Assembly: GCF_944377805.1 (NCBI RefSeq)
Contig: NZ_CALWFZ010000004.1
Location: 81,161-145,160, forward strand
Source: an uncultured Mediterraneibacter sp.
GTDB lineage: Bacteria > Bacillota > Clostridia > Lachnospirales > Lachnospiraceae
DNA: 64,000 nucleotides
Reading direction: 5' to 3'
Shown here: positions 8,720 through 17,377 of the stretch, in pieces
Layout: every line of letters starts with the position of its first letter
Position numbering within the stretch: the stretch's first letter is position 1
Translations under genes and position numbers: made by a program
Notes under the pieces: generated by a model
What the model saw: the letters and a program-made list of their open reading frames with translations, nothing else
Database searches by the model: none
Told to the model about the DNA's origin: nothing

Positions 8720-9415
8720 ATGCTAAAAGAGAATCTCGAGGCAGTGGAAGAAAAGATTCAGGCAGCCTGTAAAAGAGCGGGCAGAGACAGGGATGAGGTG
8801 ACTCTTATCGCGGTGAGCAAGACAAAGCCTGTGGAAATGCTCCGGGAGGCCTACGATCTCGGGGTGCGTATCTTCGGGGAGAATAAAGTACAGGAGATCA
8901 GGGATAAATATGAGGCTCTTCCCAAAGATATTCAGTGGCATATGATCGGCCATCTGCAGACGAATAAGGTGAAATATATTGCAGATAAAGTAGAGCTGAT
9001 TCATTCGGTGGATTCCCTGAAACTGGCGGAGACAATCGAAAAGGAGGCAGTTAAGCACAACCGTGTCATAGACATTTTACTGGAAGTCAATGTCGCCCGG
9101 GAGGCCAGCAAGTTTGGTCTGGCAATGGAAGAAGTTATTCCTCTTTTTAATAAAATCGGAAAACTTCCCCATTTAAGAGTACGCGGATTGATGACAATTG
9201 CCCCGTTTGTAGAAAATCCTGAAAATAATCGCGCAATTTTTGCAGATTTACATAAATTATATGTTGACATTAAAGAAAAAAACATTGATAATGGTACTGT
9301 GAGCATACTTTCAATGGGGATGACCAATGATTATGAAGTGGCGATTGAAGAGGGGGCTACTATGGTCCGGATCGGCACCGGGATCTTTGGTGCCAGAGAT
9401 TACTCGACACAGTAA
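8720..9415 (+). CDS. YggS family pyridoxal phosphate homeostasis protein
   Basis: A fold-type III PLP-binding protein without a known reaction that buffers intracellular PLP. The lysine that holds PLP lies in IAVSKTKPVE near residue 36, and the conserved FGENKVQE and WHMIGHLQTNKVK sequences are present, as is SMGMTNDYEVAIEEG near the C-terminus. Its 231 residues are normal for the family. The ribosome binding site is AAAGGAGA. The yggS-sepF-ylmH order is conserved in many Firmicutes near the division cluster. Confidence 0.94.
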   Translation: MLKENLEAVEEKIQAACKRAGRDRDEVTLIAVSKTKPVEMLREAYDLGVRIFGENKVQEIRDKYEALPKDIQWHMIGHLQTNKVKYIADKVELIHSVDSLKLAETIEKEAVKHNRVIDILLEVNVAREASKFGLAMEEVIPLFNKIGKLPHLRVRGLMTIAPFVENPENNRAIFADLHKLYVDIKEKNIDNGTVSILSMGMTNDYEVAIEEGATMVRIGTGIFGARDYSTQ

Positions 9416-9487
9416 TGTCTCTGGTAATGAAAGTGTGGAAGAATAAAATCGTACAGTATGCAGACTGTACAAGATAGGAGTGTAAGA

Positions 9488-10030
9488 ATGGGTGTATTTG
9501 ATAAATTTCTGGACATCATGAAATTAAACGACGATGATTATGATGATGAATTTTATGATGATGACGAATTCTATGATGATGAGTACGAGGAGAAACCTCA
9601 TCGCCGTTCCCTGTTCGGAAAGAAAAATACAAAAGAAGACAGCTACGAGGATTTCGACTTAGAAGAGGAGAGAAAGTATCAGCCTTCAGCGGGCAATAAA
9701 GTAACGCCGATGAGACATCCTGCTGCAAAGAAAAGCGGAAATATGGAAGTCTGTGTTGTGAAACCGACTTCAGTGGATGATTCCAGAGAGATTACAGAGA
9801 CTCTGCTTTCCGGCAGAACTGTGATTTTGAATCTGGAGGGCATGGATCTCGAGATCGCACAGCGGATTATTGATTTTATATCCGGCGCTACATTTGCGAT
9901 AAACGGCAATCTTCAGAAGATCTCCAACTACATCTTCCTTGTGACACCTACAAATGTAGACATATCCGGTGATCTTCAGGATCTTCTGGGCGGTTCTATG
10001 GAGACGCCAAGCGTAAGAGGCAGATATTAA
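9488..10030 (+). CDS. sepF: Cell division protein SepF
   Basis: SepF binds FtsZ and membranes and organises the Z ring. The membrane-binding start MGVFDKFLDIMKL is followed by an unusually acidic D/E/Y stretch (about residues 14-35) and a basic linker. The SepF domain runs from VCVVKPTSVDDSREI to the end, including the region FAINGNLQKISNYIFLVTP. An upstream in-frame ATG at 9458 is rejected because AGGAG at 9475-9479 fits the ATG at 9488. The length is 180 residues. Confidence 0.93.
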   Translation: MGVFDKFLDIMKLNDDDYDDEFYDDDEFYDDEYEEKPHRRSLFGKKNTKEDSYEDFDLEEERKYQPSAGNKVTPMRHPAAKKSGNMEVCVVKPTSVDDSREITETLLSGRTVILNLEGMDLEIAQRIIDFISGATFAINGNLQKISNYIFLVTPTNVDISGDLQDLLGGSMETPSVRGRY

Positions 10031-10036
10031 TCTGAT

Positions 10037-10837
10037 ATGCAAAAGCAAAATCAGGAGAAGGAAATTCAGAATCTTGAGAAACGCTTTCTGGAACTGTCAA
10101 GGATCGCATACCAGCGGGATATTGTGACATATTCGGATTTCCTCAACTTAAATGAACAGAATATTTTACATACGCTGCCAAAAGATAGGCTGTATACCCG
10201 TGTTGTATCTTTTGGCGGCTATGAACCGGCAGAGCGTCAGATGGCGGCATTTATCCCTGATGCTCTTTATTTGCGTTACGGGAAGAAGGAACTGTCTCTG
10301 ACAGATGTGAATTATCCGTTCTCCGCGGTGAGAATTGCTCCCTTAAATGAGAAGTTCTCCGAGGAGTTAACTCACAGAGACTATCTTGGCTCGATTTTGA
10401 ATCTGGGAATTGACCGTTCAAAAACGGGTGACATCATAACCGGGAGAAAAGAGGCGCTCCTGTTTGTGCATCGTGATATGTCAGAGCTCATTCTCCACGA
10501 GCTGACCAGGGTAAAACACACTTCTGTAAAGACGGAACCGGTCTGTCTGGATGAGATCGATTATACTCCGGCATACGAAGAGATCAGGGGAACTGTAGCT
10601 TCCGTCCGGCTTGACAGCCTTCTATCGCTGGCTTTTTCCCAATCCAGGACAAAGCTTACCGGGTTGATCGAAGGGGCAAAAGTCTATGTGAACGGACGCC
10701 TTATTACAAGCAACGGGTATCAACCGGAAGAGGGCGACATTATTTCTGTGCGTGGTATGGGAAAGTTCAGATATGAGGCCTGCGGTTCCCGGACGCGTAA
10801 GAACAGGCTTACAGTTATTATTAATAAGTATGTTTAA
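10037..10837 (+). CDS. YlmH-like S4-domain RNA-binding protein
   Basis: A 266-residue YlmH homologue. These proteins bind RNA through a C-terminal S4 domain and have been linked to ribosome quality control and to division. The N-terminal part contains FGGYEPAERQMAAFIPD, and the S4 domain starts near residue 190 (VRLDSLLSLAFSQSRTK, then VYVNGRLI). The ATG lies seven bases after the sepF stop without a clear ribosome binding site, so it is probably coupled to sepF. DivIVA, often next in other Firmicutes, is absent here; lspA follows instead. Confidence 0.9.
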   Translation: MQKQNQEKEIQNLEKRFLELSRIAYQRDIVTYSDFLNLNEQNILHTLPKDRLYTRVVSFGGYEPAERQMAAFIPDALYLRYGKKELSLTDVNYPFSAVRIAPLNEKFSEELTHRDYLGSILNLGIDRSKTGDIITGRKEALLFVHRDMSELILHELTRVKHTSVKTEPVCLDEIDYTPAYEEIRGTVASVRLDSLLSLAFSQSRTKLTGLIEGAKVYVNGRLITSNGYQPEEGDIISVRGMGKFRYEACGSRTRKNRLTVIINKYV

Positions 10838-10862
10838 TTACAGCACAATCTGAAAACAGGAA

Positions 10863-11420
10863 ATGGTAAACAGAATGACGACTGAAAATTATACAAACCA
10901 AAATCACAGCAAAAAGACTAAGACATTATGCTGGCTGATCTCCATTTTATCTTTGACTGCCGCTCTTGTTATCGATCAGTTGACAAAGCATCTGGCGGTA
11001 GTTTATCTGAAAGGAGAGAGCGCTAAGGTTCTGATAGATGGAGTGTTTGAACTTTCTTATCTGGAGAACCGGGGGGCAGCGTTTGGAATGATGCAGAACA
11101 TGCAGCATTTTTTTGTCGCGGGCGCGGCTGTAATTTTTCTTTTACTGATCTTTCTGTATGGACGGATGCCTTTTACCCGTAAATATATACCCCTTAGAGT
11201 ATGCGCGGTCCTTCTCGGGGCGGGAGCAGTCGGCAATATGATCGACAGGATCCGGCTGAACTATGTGGTGGATTTCTTTTATTTTTCTTTGATTGACTTT
11301 CCTGTTTTTAATGTGGCGGATTGCTATGTCGTTGTCGCATGTATCATGTTCGCGCTTCTTATACTGTTTTATTACAAAGGGGACGACGATTTTCGGTTTC
11401 TTCATGGCAAGAGAGGATGA
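10863..11420 (+). CDS. lspA: Lipoprotein signal peptidase II
   Basis: LspA removes the signal peptide of diacylglyceryl-modified prolipoproteins in the membrane. Four hydrophobic segments are visible, and the catalytic aspartates lie in GNMIDRIRLNYVVDFF and FNVADCYVV. The ENRGAAFGM sequence is also typical. An ATG at 10875 is an alternative start. At 185 residues it is slightly long at the N-terminus. rluD begins at the stop codon, as in many bacteria where lspA and rluD are paired. Confidence 0.94.
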   Translation: MVNRMTTENYTNQNHSKKTKTLCWLISILSLTAALVIDQLTKHLAVVYLKGESAKVLIDGVFELSYLENRGAAFGMMQNMQHFFVAGAAVIFLLLIFLYGRMPFTRKYIPLRVCAVLLGAGAVGNMIDRIRLNYVVDFFYFSLIDFPVFNVADCYVVVACIMFALLILFYYKGDDDFRFLHGKRG

Positions 11421-11428
11421 TTATCGAG

Positions 11429-12343
11429 ATGGATATTATAAAACTGAGAACAGAGTTTGGCGGGGAGAGGATCGACAGATATTTGAGCGGTAATCTGGAG
11501 AACCGTTCCCGCTCTTATATCCAGAAGCTTTTGAAGGACGGAAATATCCGAGTGAATGACAGGGCAGTAAAAGCGAACTACAAAATCAATGAGGGAGATG
11601 AGCTTCTGATCCGGATACCGGATCCGGAAGTTCTCGACATTTTGCCGGAGGACATTCCGTTGGATATTATTTATGAGGATGAGGATATTCTTGTTGTAAA
11701 TAAACCAAAGGGAATGGTCGTACATCCTGCTCCCGGACACAGCGGGCATACACTGGTCAACGCGATTTTGTATCACTGCGGTGATCAGCTTTCCGGTATC
11801 AACGGTGTGATGAGACCTGGGATTGTCCACCGTATTGATATGGATACGACAGGGTCTCTGATGATATGCAAAAATGACCGGGCTCATCAGATTCTGGCGG
11901 AGCAGCTCAAAGATCACACTATAACACGCCGCTATCACGCAGTTGTTCACGGGAATATAAAAGAAGATACAGGCACTGTAAACGCTCCGATAGGCCGTCA
12001 CCCTGCGGACCGGAAGAAGATGAGTACGAGAGCGGCTCATGGGCGCAGCGCGGTTACGCATTTTCGCGTACTGGAGAGATTTGGAGACTACACATATATC
12101 GAGTGTGAACTGGAGACCGGAAGAACACATCAGATACGCGTGCATATGTCATCTATCGGACATCCGATACTTGGGGATACCGTATACGGTCCTTCAAAAT
12201 GTCCGTTCAGACTACAGGGTCAGACGCTCCATGCGAAAATACTTGGCATATGCCATCCGACAACAGGAGAATATATGGAGTTTGACGCACCTCTTCCCGC
12301 TTACTTTGAAGATCTGCTCTCAAATCTGAGAAGAAAAAATTAA
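11429..12343 (+). CDS. RluD-type 23S rRNA pseudouridine synthase
   Basis: RluA-family synthase that isomerises uridines in 23S rRNA. An N-terminal S4 domain (about 10-70, IDRYLSGNLENRSRSYIQKL) precedes the catalytic domain with the active-site aspartate in HRIDMDTTG, where RLDxxTSG is usual. RTHQIRVHM is near the C-terminus. An alternative ATG at 11417 overlaps the lspA stop as ATGA but touches its AGAGG sequence, so the ATG at 11429 was chosen. It closes the yggS-sepF-ylmH-lspA run. Confidence 0.91.
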   Translation: MDIIKLRTEFGGERIDRYLSGNLENRSRSYIQKLLKDGNIRVNDRAVKANYKINEGDELLIRIPDPEVLDILPEDIPLDIIYEDEDILVVNKPKGMVVHPAPGHSGHTLVNAILYHCGDQLSGINGVMRPGIVHRIDMDTTGSLMICKNDRAHQILAEQLKDHTITRRYHAVVHGNIKEDTGTVNAPIGRHPADRKKMSTRAAHGRSAVTHFRVLERFGDYTYIECELETGRTHQIRVHMSSIGHPILGDTVYGPSKCPFRLQGQTLHAKILGICHPTTGEYMEFDAPLPAYFEDLLSNLRRKN

Positions 12344-12350
12344 TTTCTCA

Positions 12351-12379
12351 TTGTAATGACATGAAAATATCGTTATAAT
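12351..12379 (+). promoter_or_regulatory. Sigma-A type promoter of the cytidylate kinase-like gene
   Basis: TTGTAA at 12351 and TATAAT at 12374 are separated by 17 bases. The site lies directly behind rluD and about 85 bases before the next start codon. Confidence 0.75.
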
Positions 12380-12464
12380 AGTCATATAAGATGTGATTAA
12401 GCAGTTGTTTTTTATGCAAAATCACAGTTTATATGTTATATGATGCAAAGGAGAGTGGCTTACG

Positions 12465-13112
12465 ATGAAAACAAATACGATCATTACAATCGGACGCGAA
12501 TTTGGAAGTGCAGGAAGGGAGATCGGCTATAAAGTCGCCGAGGCTTTTGGCATCAGATTATACGATAAAGAGATGCTCGCGCGTGCGGCGAAAGAAAGCA
12601 GCATATGTGAGGAGATCTTTGAATCACATGACGAGAGACCGACGAACAGTTTTCTCTATTCTCTGGTGATGGATACTTATTCTATGGGATATTCGGGAAA
12701 TACATATACAGATATGCCGATCAATCACAAAGTTTTTCTGGCTCAGTTTGACGCCATCAAAAAGATTGCGGACGAAGGTCCGTGTATTCTGGTAGGGCGC
12801 TGCGCGGATTATGCTCTGGAATCATACAAAAATGTTGTCAGTGTGTTTATTCACGCCGATATGAATGCAAGAATCAGAAGAATTGCCAGAATCTATGATC
12901 TGACGGATGCTAAGGCAAAAGATATGATTATAAAAACCGACAAGAGCCGTGCCAGCTACTATAATTACTATACGAATAAGAAATGGTCTGACGCGGAAAG
13001 CTATGAACTTTGCCTGACCAGTTCTGAACTGGGGATTGAAGGTACGGCAAAAGCGATTATCGATTATGTTCAGTTAAAAGAGAGTATTGCGCGTGAGAAG
13101 CGCAGCATATAG
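12465..13112 (+). CDS. Cytidylate kinase-like family protein
   Basis: A 215-residue P-loop protein of the cytidylate kinase-like family. The nucleotide-binding loop is the variant GREFGSAGREIG near the N-terminus, followed by YDKEML and by CILVGRCADYAL near residue 108. R-rich lid-like sequence (ARIRRIARIYDL) follows. The real substrate of this family in Clostridia is not established, and true CMP kinase is usually a different gene. It has its own promoter and a GGAG ribosome binding site, and ends at a strong bidirectional terminator. Confidence 0.83.
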   Translation: MKTNTIITIGREFGSAGREIGYKVAEAFGIRLYDKEMLARAAKESSICEEIFESHDERPTNSFLYSLVMDTYSMGYSGNTYTDMPINHKVFLAQFDAIKKIADEGPCILVGRCADYALESYKNVVSVFIHADMNARIRRIARIYDLTDAKAKDMIIKTDKSRASYYNYYTNKKWSDAESYELCLTSSELGIEGTAKAIIDYVQLKESIAREKRSI

Positions 13113-13143
13113 AGCAATACTGCCAAGACGTAATAAATAATTA

Positions 13144-13184
13144 ATCTCCCGGAAGTCCTTTGTAAGGAAACACTTCCGGGAGAT
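13144..13184. terminator. Bidirectional intrinsic terminator between two convergent genes
   Basis: A perfect 13-base stem, ATCTCCCGGAAGT/ACTTCCGGGAGAT, with a 15-base loop lies between the kinase-like gene and ttcA, with T/A-rich flanks on both sides. Confidence 0.88.
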
Positions 13185-13186
13185 AT

Positions 13187-13939
13187 TTAATCTTGTCCAG
13201 GGGATTTTGGAGATCTGAGTGTCCGCTGGGGCCAGCCGGTGATGTCTCCGGTTACGATCGCGTGGAACATCCGCTCACGGACCCCCGGATGCTCTGCGTT
13301 AAGCTTTTTGACCAGCTCTTTGGCATACTGGCGTTTTGTATAGCCGTCGACAGGACATGTGCTCTTGACAACAGGAAGAGCATATTTATTTTTAAATCCT
13401 ATAACATCTGCTTCATCAACAAACATAAGAGGTCTTATCACGGTCAGATCCATCCTGTCCAGATATGTTTTCGGGGAAAAGGAGTGGAAACGTCCTTCAA
13501 AGATCAGTGACAGAAGCATTGTTTCAATAATGTCATCCTTATGATGGGCATAAGCTACTTTGTTGCACCCCATTTCCTTTATTGCCTGATTGAGAGCGCC
13601 TTTACGCATTTTGGCGCAAAGAGAACAGGGATTGCTCTCCTGTCTTATGTTGAAAAGGATATTGTAGATGTCAGATTTTACAATCTGATATGGAACGTCC
13701 ATCTCAGCGCAGAGACTGATGACATTAGTAAGATCAAAGTTTTCAAATCCCAGATCCACTGTGATTGCGCTGAGCTGAAAGCGCTTTGGATAGAACCGTT
13801 TAAGGCCGTGGAGCGCATGTAACAGGGTAAGGCTGTCCTTTCCGCCGGAAATACCGACAGCGATGTGATCGCCTTCCTGTATCATCTCATATTCATCCAC
13901 AGCTTTTCGGGTATAACTTAATAAACGCTGTAACTGCAT
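13187..13939 (-). CDS. TtcA-like tRNA 2-thiocytidine synthase
   Basis: An ATP-dependent PP-loop tRNA thiolation enzyme. The PP-loop SGGKDS lies near residue 31 and the iron-sulphur CxxC (CSLC) near 103, with AHHKDDIIETMLLSL and the C-terminal TCPVDGYTKRQ sequence also present. Within the family, TtcA modifies cytidine 32 of tRNAs, while TtuA-type members act on other positions, so the exact target is uncertain. It is a single gene with a promoter in the intergenic region shared with the FUSC gene. Its 250 residues are normal. Confidence 0.85.
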   Translation of the reverse strand: MQLQRLLSYTRKAVDEYEMIQEGDHIAVGISGGKDSLTLLHALHGLKRFYPKRFQLSAITVDLGFENFDLTNVISLCAEMDVPYQIVKSDIYNILFNIRQESNPCSLCAKMRKGALNQAIKEMGCNKVAYAHHKDDIIETMLLSLIFEGRFHSFSPKTYLDRMDLTVIRPLMFVDEADVIGFKNKYALPVVKSTCPVDGYTKRQYAKELVKKLNAEHPGVRERMFHAIVTGDITGWPQRTLRSPKSPGQD

Positions 13940-13973
13940 GTTTTTTTATTCCTTTCTAATATGCTGAGTTTAT

Positions 13974-14002
13974 ATTATACTTATTTTGAGATCCGATTAC
14001 AA
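13974..14002 (-). promoter_or_regulatory. Sigma-A type promoter of ttcA
   Basis: On the minus strand TTGTAA (13997-14002) and TATAAT (13974-13979) are 17 bases apart. The site ends about 35 bases before the ttcA start. Confidence 0.75.
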
Positions 14003-14026
14003 GTATTTTAACAGGAGATTTTGAAT

Positions 14027-16030
14027 ATGAATCAGGTCAGGCTTCCACAATTTCATGACCGCGCCGACAGTATAAGAGGACAGTTTATTCAGGCGCTTCC
14101 GGTTATTGTGTATTTTTTGATTATGTTCTATTCTGTTATTCTTTTGTTCGGAATGCAGTATACACTTGTTGTTTCTCTTGGAACTCTGGTTTTTCAGGTC
14201 AATTATAAGAAAAAGCACACTCCCTTGTCGCTGACGCTTCTTCTTTTGCAGCAGTTGTTTCTGACGGTGTTGGCTTATGTTGCTACATGGAATATTGTTC
14301 TGTGTCTGCTTCTGAATCTGACGGTTCCTTTCTGGCTGATTTTCTCAAAGTCCTCGGCCTTCAATCAGCTCGGATATTTTTCTACACTTATGACATTTAG
14401 CTTTCTGCAATTTATACCTCTGGACTGGAAGGGCTTTATAGTCCAGTTTGAGGCGATGAGTTTGTGCTGTATCTCCGTATTGATAGCCGTTCTTCTGTAT
14501 CCGAGGCTGTGCCGAAAGAAGAAGGGAATCTGTACCGAGCGGCAGGTAATGCGGCTGCTGGGAAATATTTTTGAAAAATCTTTAAACGGAGAGGAGGTTG
14601 AGGCAGATTTAAAGCAACTTTTCTGTCTGCAGCGGCAGCTTTACCAGGAAGCGGATCAGAAACGGGCCAGAAGGCATGTCGTTACATCAAAAGGTAAACT
14701 CCAGTACATGTTTGCTCTTATGATCCAGAGAACGACGTACCTTATATCAACACAGAGCCACATTCTGACACCTGCGGACGAAGAGAGCAGACAACTGGCA
14801 CTTTGCATGGCTCAATACATGAAAAATGCGGGAAATATCGATTTTCTGTCTGGAGACAGTGCTCAGACCGGGAACCTGAAAAAAGAGGGGAAGAGAATGC
14901 TTTACCGGGCAGAGAAAAAGAGAGATATTTTTCACCGGCATGTCGCCAACTTTTTCCGGATGTTTTTATTTATTCTCAATCAGTCGGCTCGACAGGAGGA
15001 AGGGATACTGGATGAGCACTGGGAAGTTCCCGTAAAAGACAGGATATGGGAGAGGGTATTTTCCAGGATGCATCCGGATACATTTGAAATGCGTTTTGCC
15101 CTCCGTATGAGTGTTGTGATGATGACGGGAATGGCATTTAATATGCTGTTTGACGAGAGTCATTCCTACTGGTTTGTGATGAATGCGTTTCTTTTGTTGC
15201 GCCCGATGTATGAAGACAGCAACTACCGGATGAGAACACGGTTCTTCGGAACTGCCGCCGGCTGTGTAATTCTTATTATGATTCTGCCATTTTGCCAGTC
15301 AGCTGCTTCCCATCTGATCCTTGCGGGTATTCTTGTCGTATGTATGTACACGGCAACGCCGGGAACTGTAATTCATGCGTTCTTTGTCACATGTTTTGCC
15401 CTTATGATGACAACGCTGGCAATGGGAGATACCTCTGTAGTATTGCTGCGCATGATATATGTGATCGCGGCCGTTCTCTTCGTTCTCGTCGTAAACCGCT
15501 TTTTCTTTCCTACCAGTATGGGCAGCCAGTTTCGCTACAATTTCCAGATGCTTTTTCATATGCATCATATGTATCTGGGAATTCTGAAAGACTGCCTGAC
15601 AAACTCTCTGGATTACTGGCGAATCTGCGACGCTCAGATACAGTATCATATGGTGCATGCCCAGATCAGGAAAGAACTTCCGGAAGCTGAGAAAAGCGAA
15701 CAGGAGAGAGCGTATTTTCAAAAAATTCTCGAGATCACATGGTGTATGGCGTCTGAGATCCAGCAGATGTTCTTTCAGGTGAAAAACAGGAGACGGGATA
15801 CAAAGGCACGCGAAATTATGGAGCACTATATTTATTACACTGATTATGTGCTAAATCAGATTCAGGAGATGCTTCATCTGAAAAAGGAGAAAAAACTCAC
15901 CGATATAGAAGGAATGAAATACCAGAGATACATTACCGGTGAGCCGGAATTATCCTCACTGATGGTGCAGTACGCCAGAAACCTCTCCAGACTGTATATT
16001 CTCGTGTTAAGGCGATTCAAAACAACATAA
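14027..16030 (+). CDS. FUSC-family membrane protein
   Basis: A 667-residue protein with two clusters of membrane segments (about residues 22-165 and 360-490) separated by a charged cytoplasmic domain, and a charged C-terminal domain. This layout matches the FUSC/aromatic-acid exporter family, whose members have been linked to efflux or to phenolic resistance; the substrate here is unknown. The ATG at 14027 is nine bases after AGGAG (14013-14017); a TTG at 14021 is too close. It is a lone gene. Confidence 0.75.
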   Translation: MNQVRLPQFHDRADSIRGQFIQALPVIVYFLIMFYSVILLFGMQYTLVVSLGTLVFQVNYKKKHTPLSLTLLLLQQLFLTVLAYVATWNIVLCLLLNLTVPFWLIFSKSSAFNQLGYFSTLMTFSFLQFIPLDWKGFIVQFEAMSLCCISVLIAVLLYPRLCRKKKGICTERQVMRLLGNIFEKSLNGEEVEADLKQLFCLQRQLYQEADQKRARRHVVTSKGKLQYMFALMIQRTTYLISTQSHILTPADEESRQLALCMAQYMKNAGNIDFLSGDSAQTGNLKKEGKRMLYRAEKKRDIFHRHVANFFRMFLFILNQSARQEEGILDEHWEVPVKDRIWERVFSRMHPDTFEMRFALRMSVVMMTGMAFNMLFDESHSYWFVMNAFLLLRPMYEDSNYRMRTRFFGTAAGCVILIMILPFCQSAASHLILAGILVVCMYTATPGTVIHAFFVTCFALMMTTLAMGDTSVVLLRMIYVIAAVLFVLVVNRFFFPTSMGSQFRYNFQMLFHMHHMYLGILKDCLTNSLDYWRICDAQIQYHMVHAQIRKELPEAEKSEQERAYFQKILEITWCMASEIQQMFFQVKNRRRDTKAREIMEHYIYYTDYVLNQIQEMLHLKKEKKLTDIEGMKYQRYITGEPELSSLMVQYARNLSRLYILVLRRFKTT

Positions 16031-16058
16031 AAGCTCCGCTTTATATATCGCGGAGCTT
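16031..16058. terminator. Hairpin shared by the ends of the FUSC and recombinase genes
   Basis: AAGCTCCGC/GCGGAGCTT form a 9-base stem around a 10-base loop. The recombinase stop codon lies in the loop, so its last sense codons form one arm. On the minus strand TTTTATGTTGTTTT follows. Confidence 0.72.
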
Positions 16059-17093
16059 CACTGCGCCGGCAGCCTTTCTGCGCCGGTTTTCGTCAATAGC
16101 GGCATAGTGCTTTTTTGTTGTATTGACATCTTTGTGTCCGAGTACATCTGCCACAAGATATATATCACCTGTTTCCCGGTAAAGGGCTGTTCCGTAAGTA
16201 CTTCTGAGCTTATGCGGTGTGATCTTTTTATTCGGCGTGACTTCACGGGCATATTTCTTCACCATATTCTCCACAGCCTGTACTCCCATCCGTTTTCTCT
16301 GGGTAGAGAGAAAGAGAGCGTTTTCATGTCCGGGAAGCGGAAGAGTGGTCTTACGGGTTGTATAGAGGTAGTTTTTCAGGGCGTTCTCCACTTCCTCGCC
16401 GAAATAAACAACCATCTCATTGCCTCCTTTTCGTGTAACTTTAATTCCGTTGTTTTTAAAGTCGACGTCCTGAATGTCCAGTCCGACACACTCAGAGACA
16501 CGGATACCTGTGCCAAGCAGCAGAGTCAGGATTGCCAGATCCCGGTTTTTTGTCTTTTCATAGTAAGCCCGGCGCTGACCGGTAAGGGAATCGCCGCCAT
16601 GATCCACATAATCGAGCAGTTTCGCAACTTCATCGGTATCCAGCCGTATAATTGCCTTTTCGTGAAGCTTTGGCATATCGACGAGCAAAGTGGGATTCTT
16701 TGCGATTGCCTGTCTTTTATAAAAATAGCCATAGAAACTCCGGAGCGCAGACATCTTGCGGGCAAGCCCTTTTTCTGTATTTGTAATCCGTTTATCCTCG
16801 TTCATATAGACTTTTAAGTATTCCTGGTATTCTTCAATGTCAACCGGCTCCAGGCGCTCCAGATCCTTCAGTGTGAACTGATCCATTGTATAATTTTTAT
16901 ACAGCGGATTGTTCTCCATTAAAAAATGAAAGAAAACACGAATGTCATATGCGTAGGAAATACGCGTCCTTGCCGATGTGGTCGGTTCAACCGCGCGAAA
17001 ATAGTCCTTTGCAAATGGAGGCAGCGTCTTAAGAATATCTCTGAGACGCAAAGTATTGTCGATAGATTTCTGTTCATAGTAAGACTTTACCAT
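16041..17093 (-). CDS. XerS-like tyrosine recombinase
   Basis: A 350-residue site-specific recombinase of the lambda-integrase family. The core-binding domain spans about 1-140 and the catalytic domain follows with the first arginine in LLGTGIRVSECVGL, HKLRST for the histidine-x-x-arginine, LGHKDVNTT and the nucleophile tyrosine in KKHYAAI. Length, the TKNRDLAIL segment and VTRKGG resemble the single-recombinase XerS more than XerC/XerD. It stands alone with its own promoter and no phage genes, and the neighbour is the SOS locus, so chromosome dimer resolution is more likely than phage integration. The ribosome binding site is AAGGGG. Confidence 0.8.
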   Translation of the reverse strand: MVKSYYEQKSIDNTLRLRDILKTLPPFAKDYFRAVEPTTSARTRISYAYDIRVFFHFLMENNPLYKNYTMDQFTLKDLERLEPVDIEEYQEYLKVYMNEDKRITNTEKGLARKMSALRSFYGYFYKRQAIAKNPTLLVDMPKLHEKAIIRLDTDEVAKLLDYVDHGGDSLTGQRRAYYEKTKNRDLAILTLLLGTGIRVSECVGLDIQDVDFKNNGIKVTRKGGNEMVVYFGEEVENALKNYLYTTRKTTLPLPGHENALFLSTQRKRMGVQAVENMVKKYAREVTPNKKITPHKLRSTYGTALYRETGDIYLVADVLGHKDVNTTKKHYAAIDENRRRKAAGAVKLRDI

Positions 17094-17163
17094 AATGATT
17101 AACCCCTTTTTATTTTTGAAATATCCCCGAATATAGCTTGGAAAAAGCCGTATACATAAATAT

Positions 17164-17192
17164 AGTATAACGCATATAACGTTTTTTGTCTA
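17164..17192 (-). promoter_or_regulatory. Sigma-A type promoter of the recombinase gene
   Basis: TAGACA (17187-17192) and TATACT (17164-17169) on the minus strand are 17 bases apart, about 70 bases before the ATG. Confidence 0.65.
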
Positions 17193-17239
17193 TATCTTTT
17201 GGAAAAATCAGTATTTGTCGTATAGATTGAAATGTGTTT

Positions 17240-17298
17240 AAAAAAGCCGAAACAGTCTCTCATTTCAGATGAAATCATGTATAAACACTGTTTCGGCT
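17240..17298 (-). terminator. Terminator behind the LysM gene
   Basis: The 12-base stem AGCCGAAACAGT/ACTGTTTCGGCT encloses a second small stem (ATTTC/GAAAT) and is followed on the minus strand by TTTTTT. It separates the LysM gene from the recombinase promoter. Confidence 0.85.
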
Positions 17299-17377
17299 AT
17301 GTGGAGTGTATATATATCAATACATAGGGATGTATATTGATACCATAGAAACTTCAGAAACTTTTTTTGAATAAAGT

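Noticed and set aside
14021-14026. TTG as start of the FUSC gene
   Set aside because: It is only three bases from AGGAG; the ATG at 14027 has normal spacing.
16041-17093. Phage or genomic-island integrase
   Set aside because: No other phage or island gene, no tRNA and no direct repeat nearby; the protein resembles a Xer housekeeping recombinase.
17094-17377. dif-like site beside the recombinase
   Set aside because: Several AT-rich partial palindromes occur (around 17150-17230), but none has two convincing 11-base arms around a 6-base centre.
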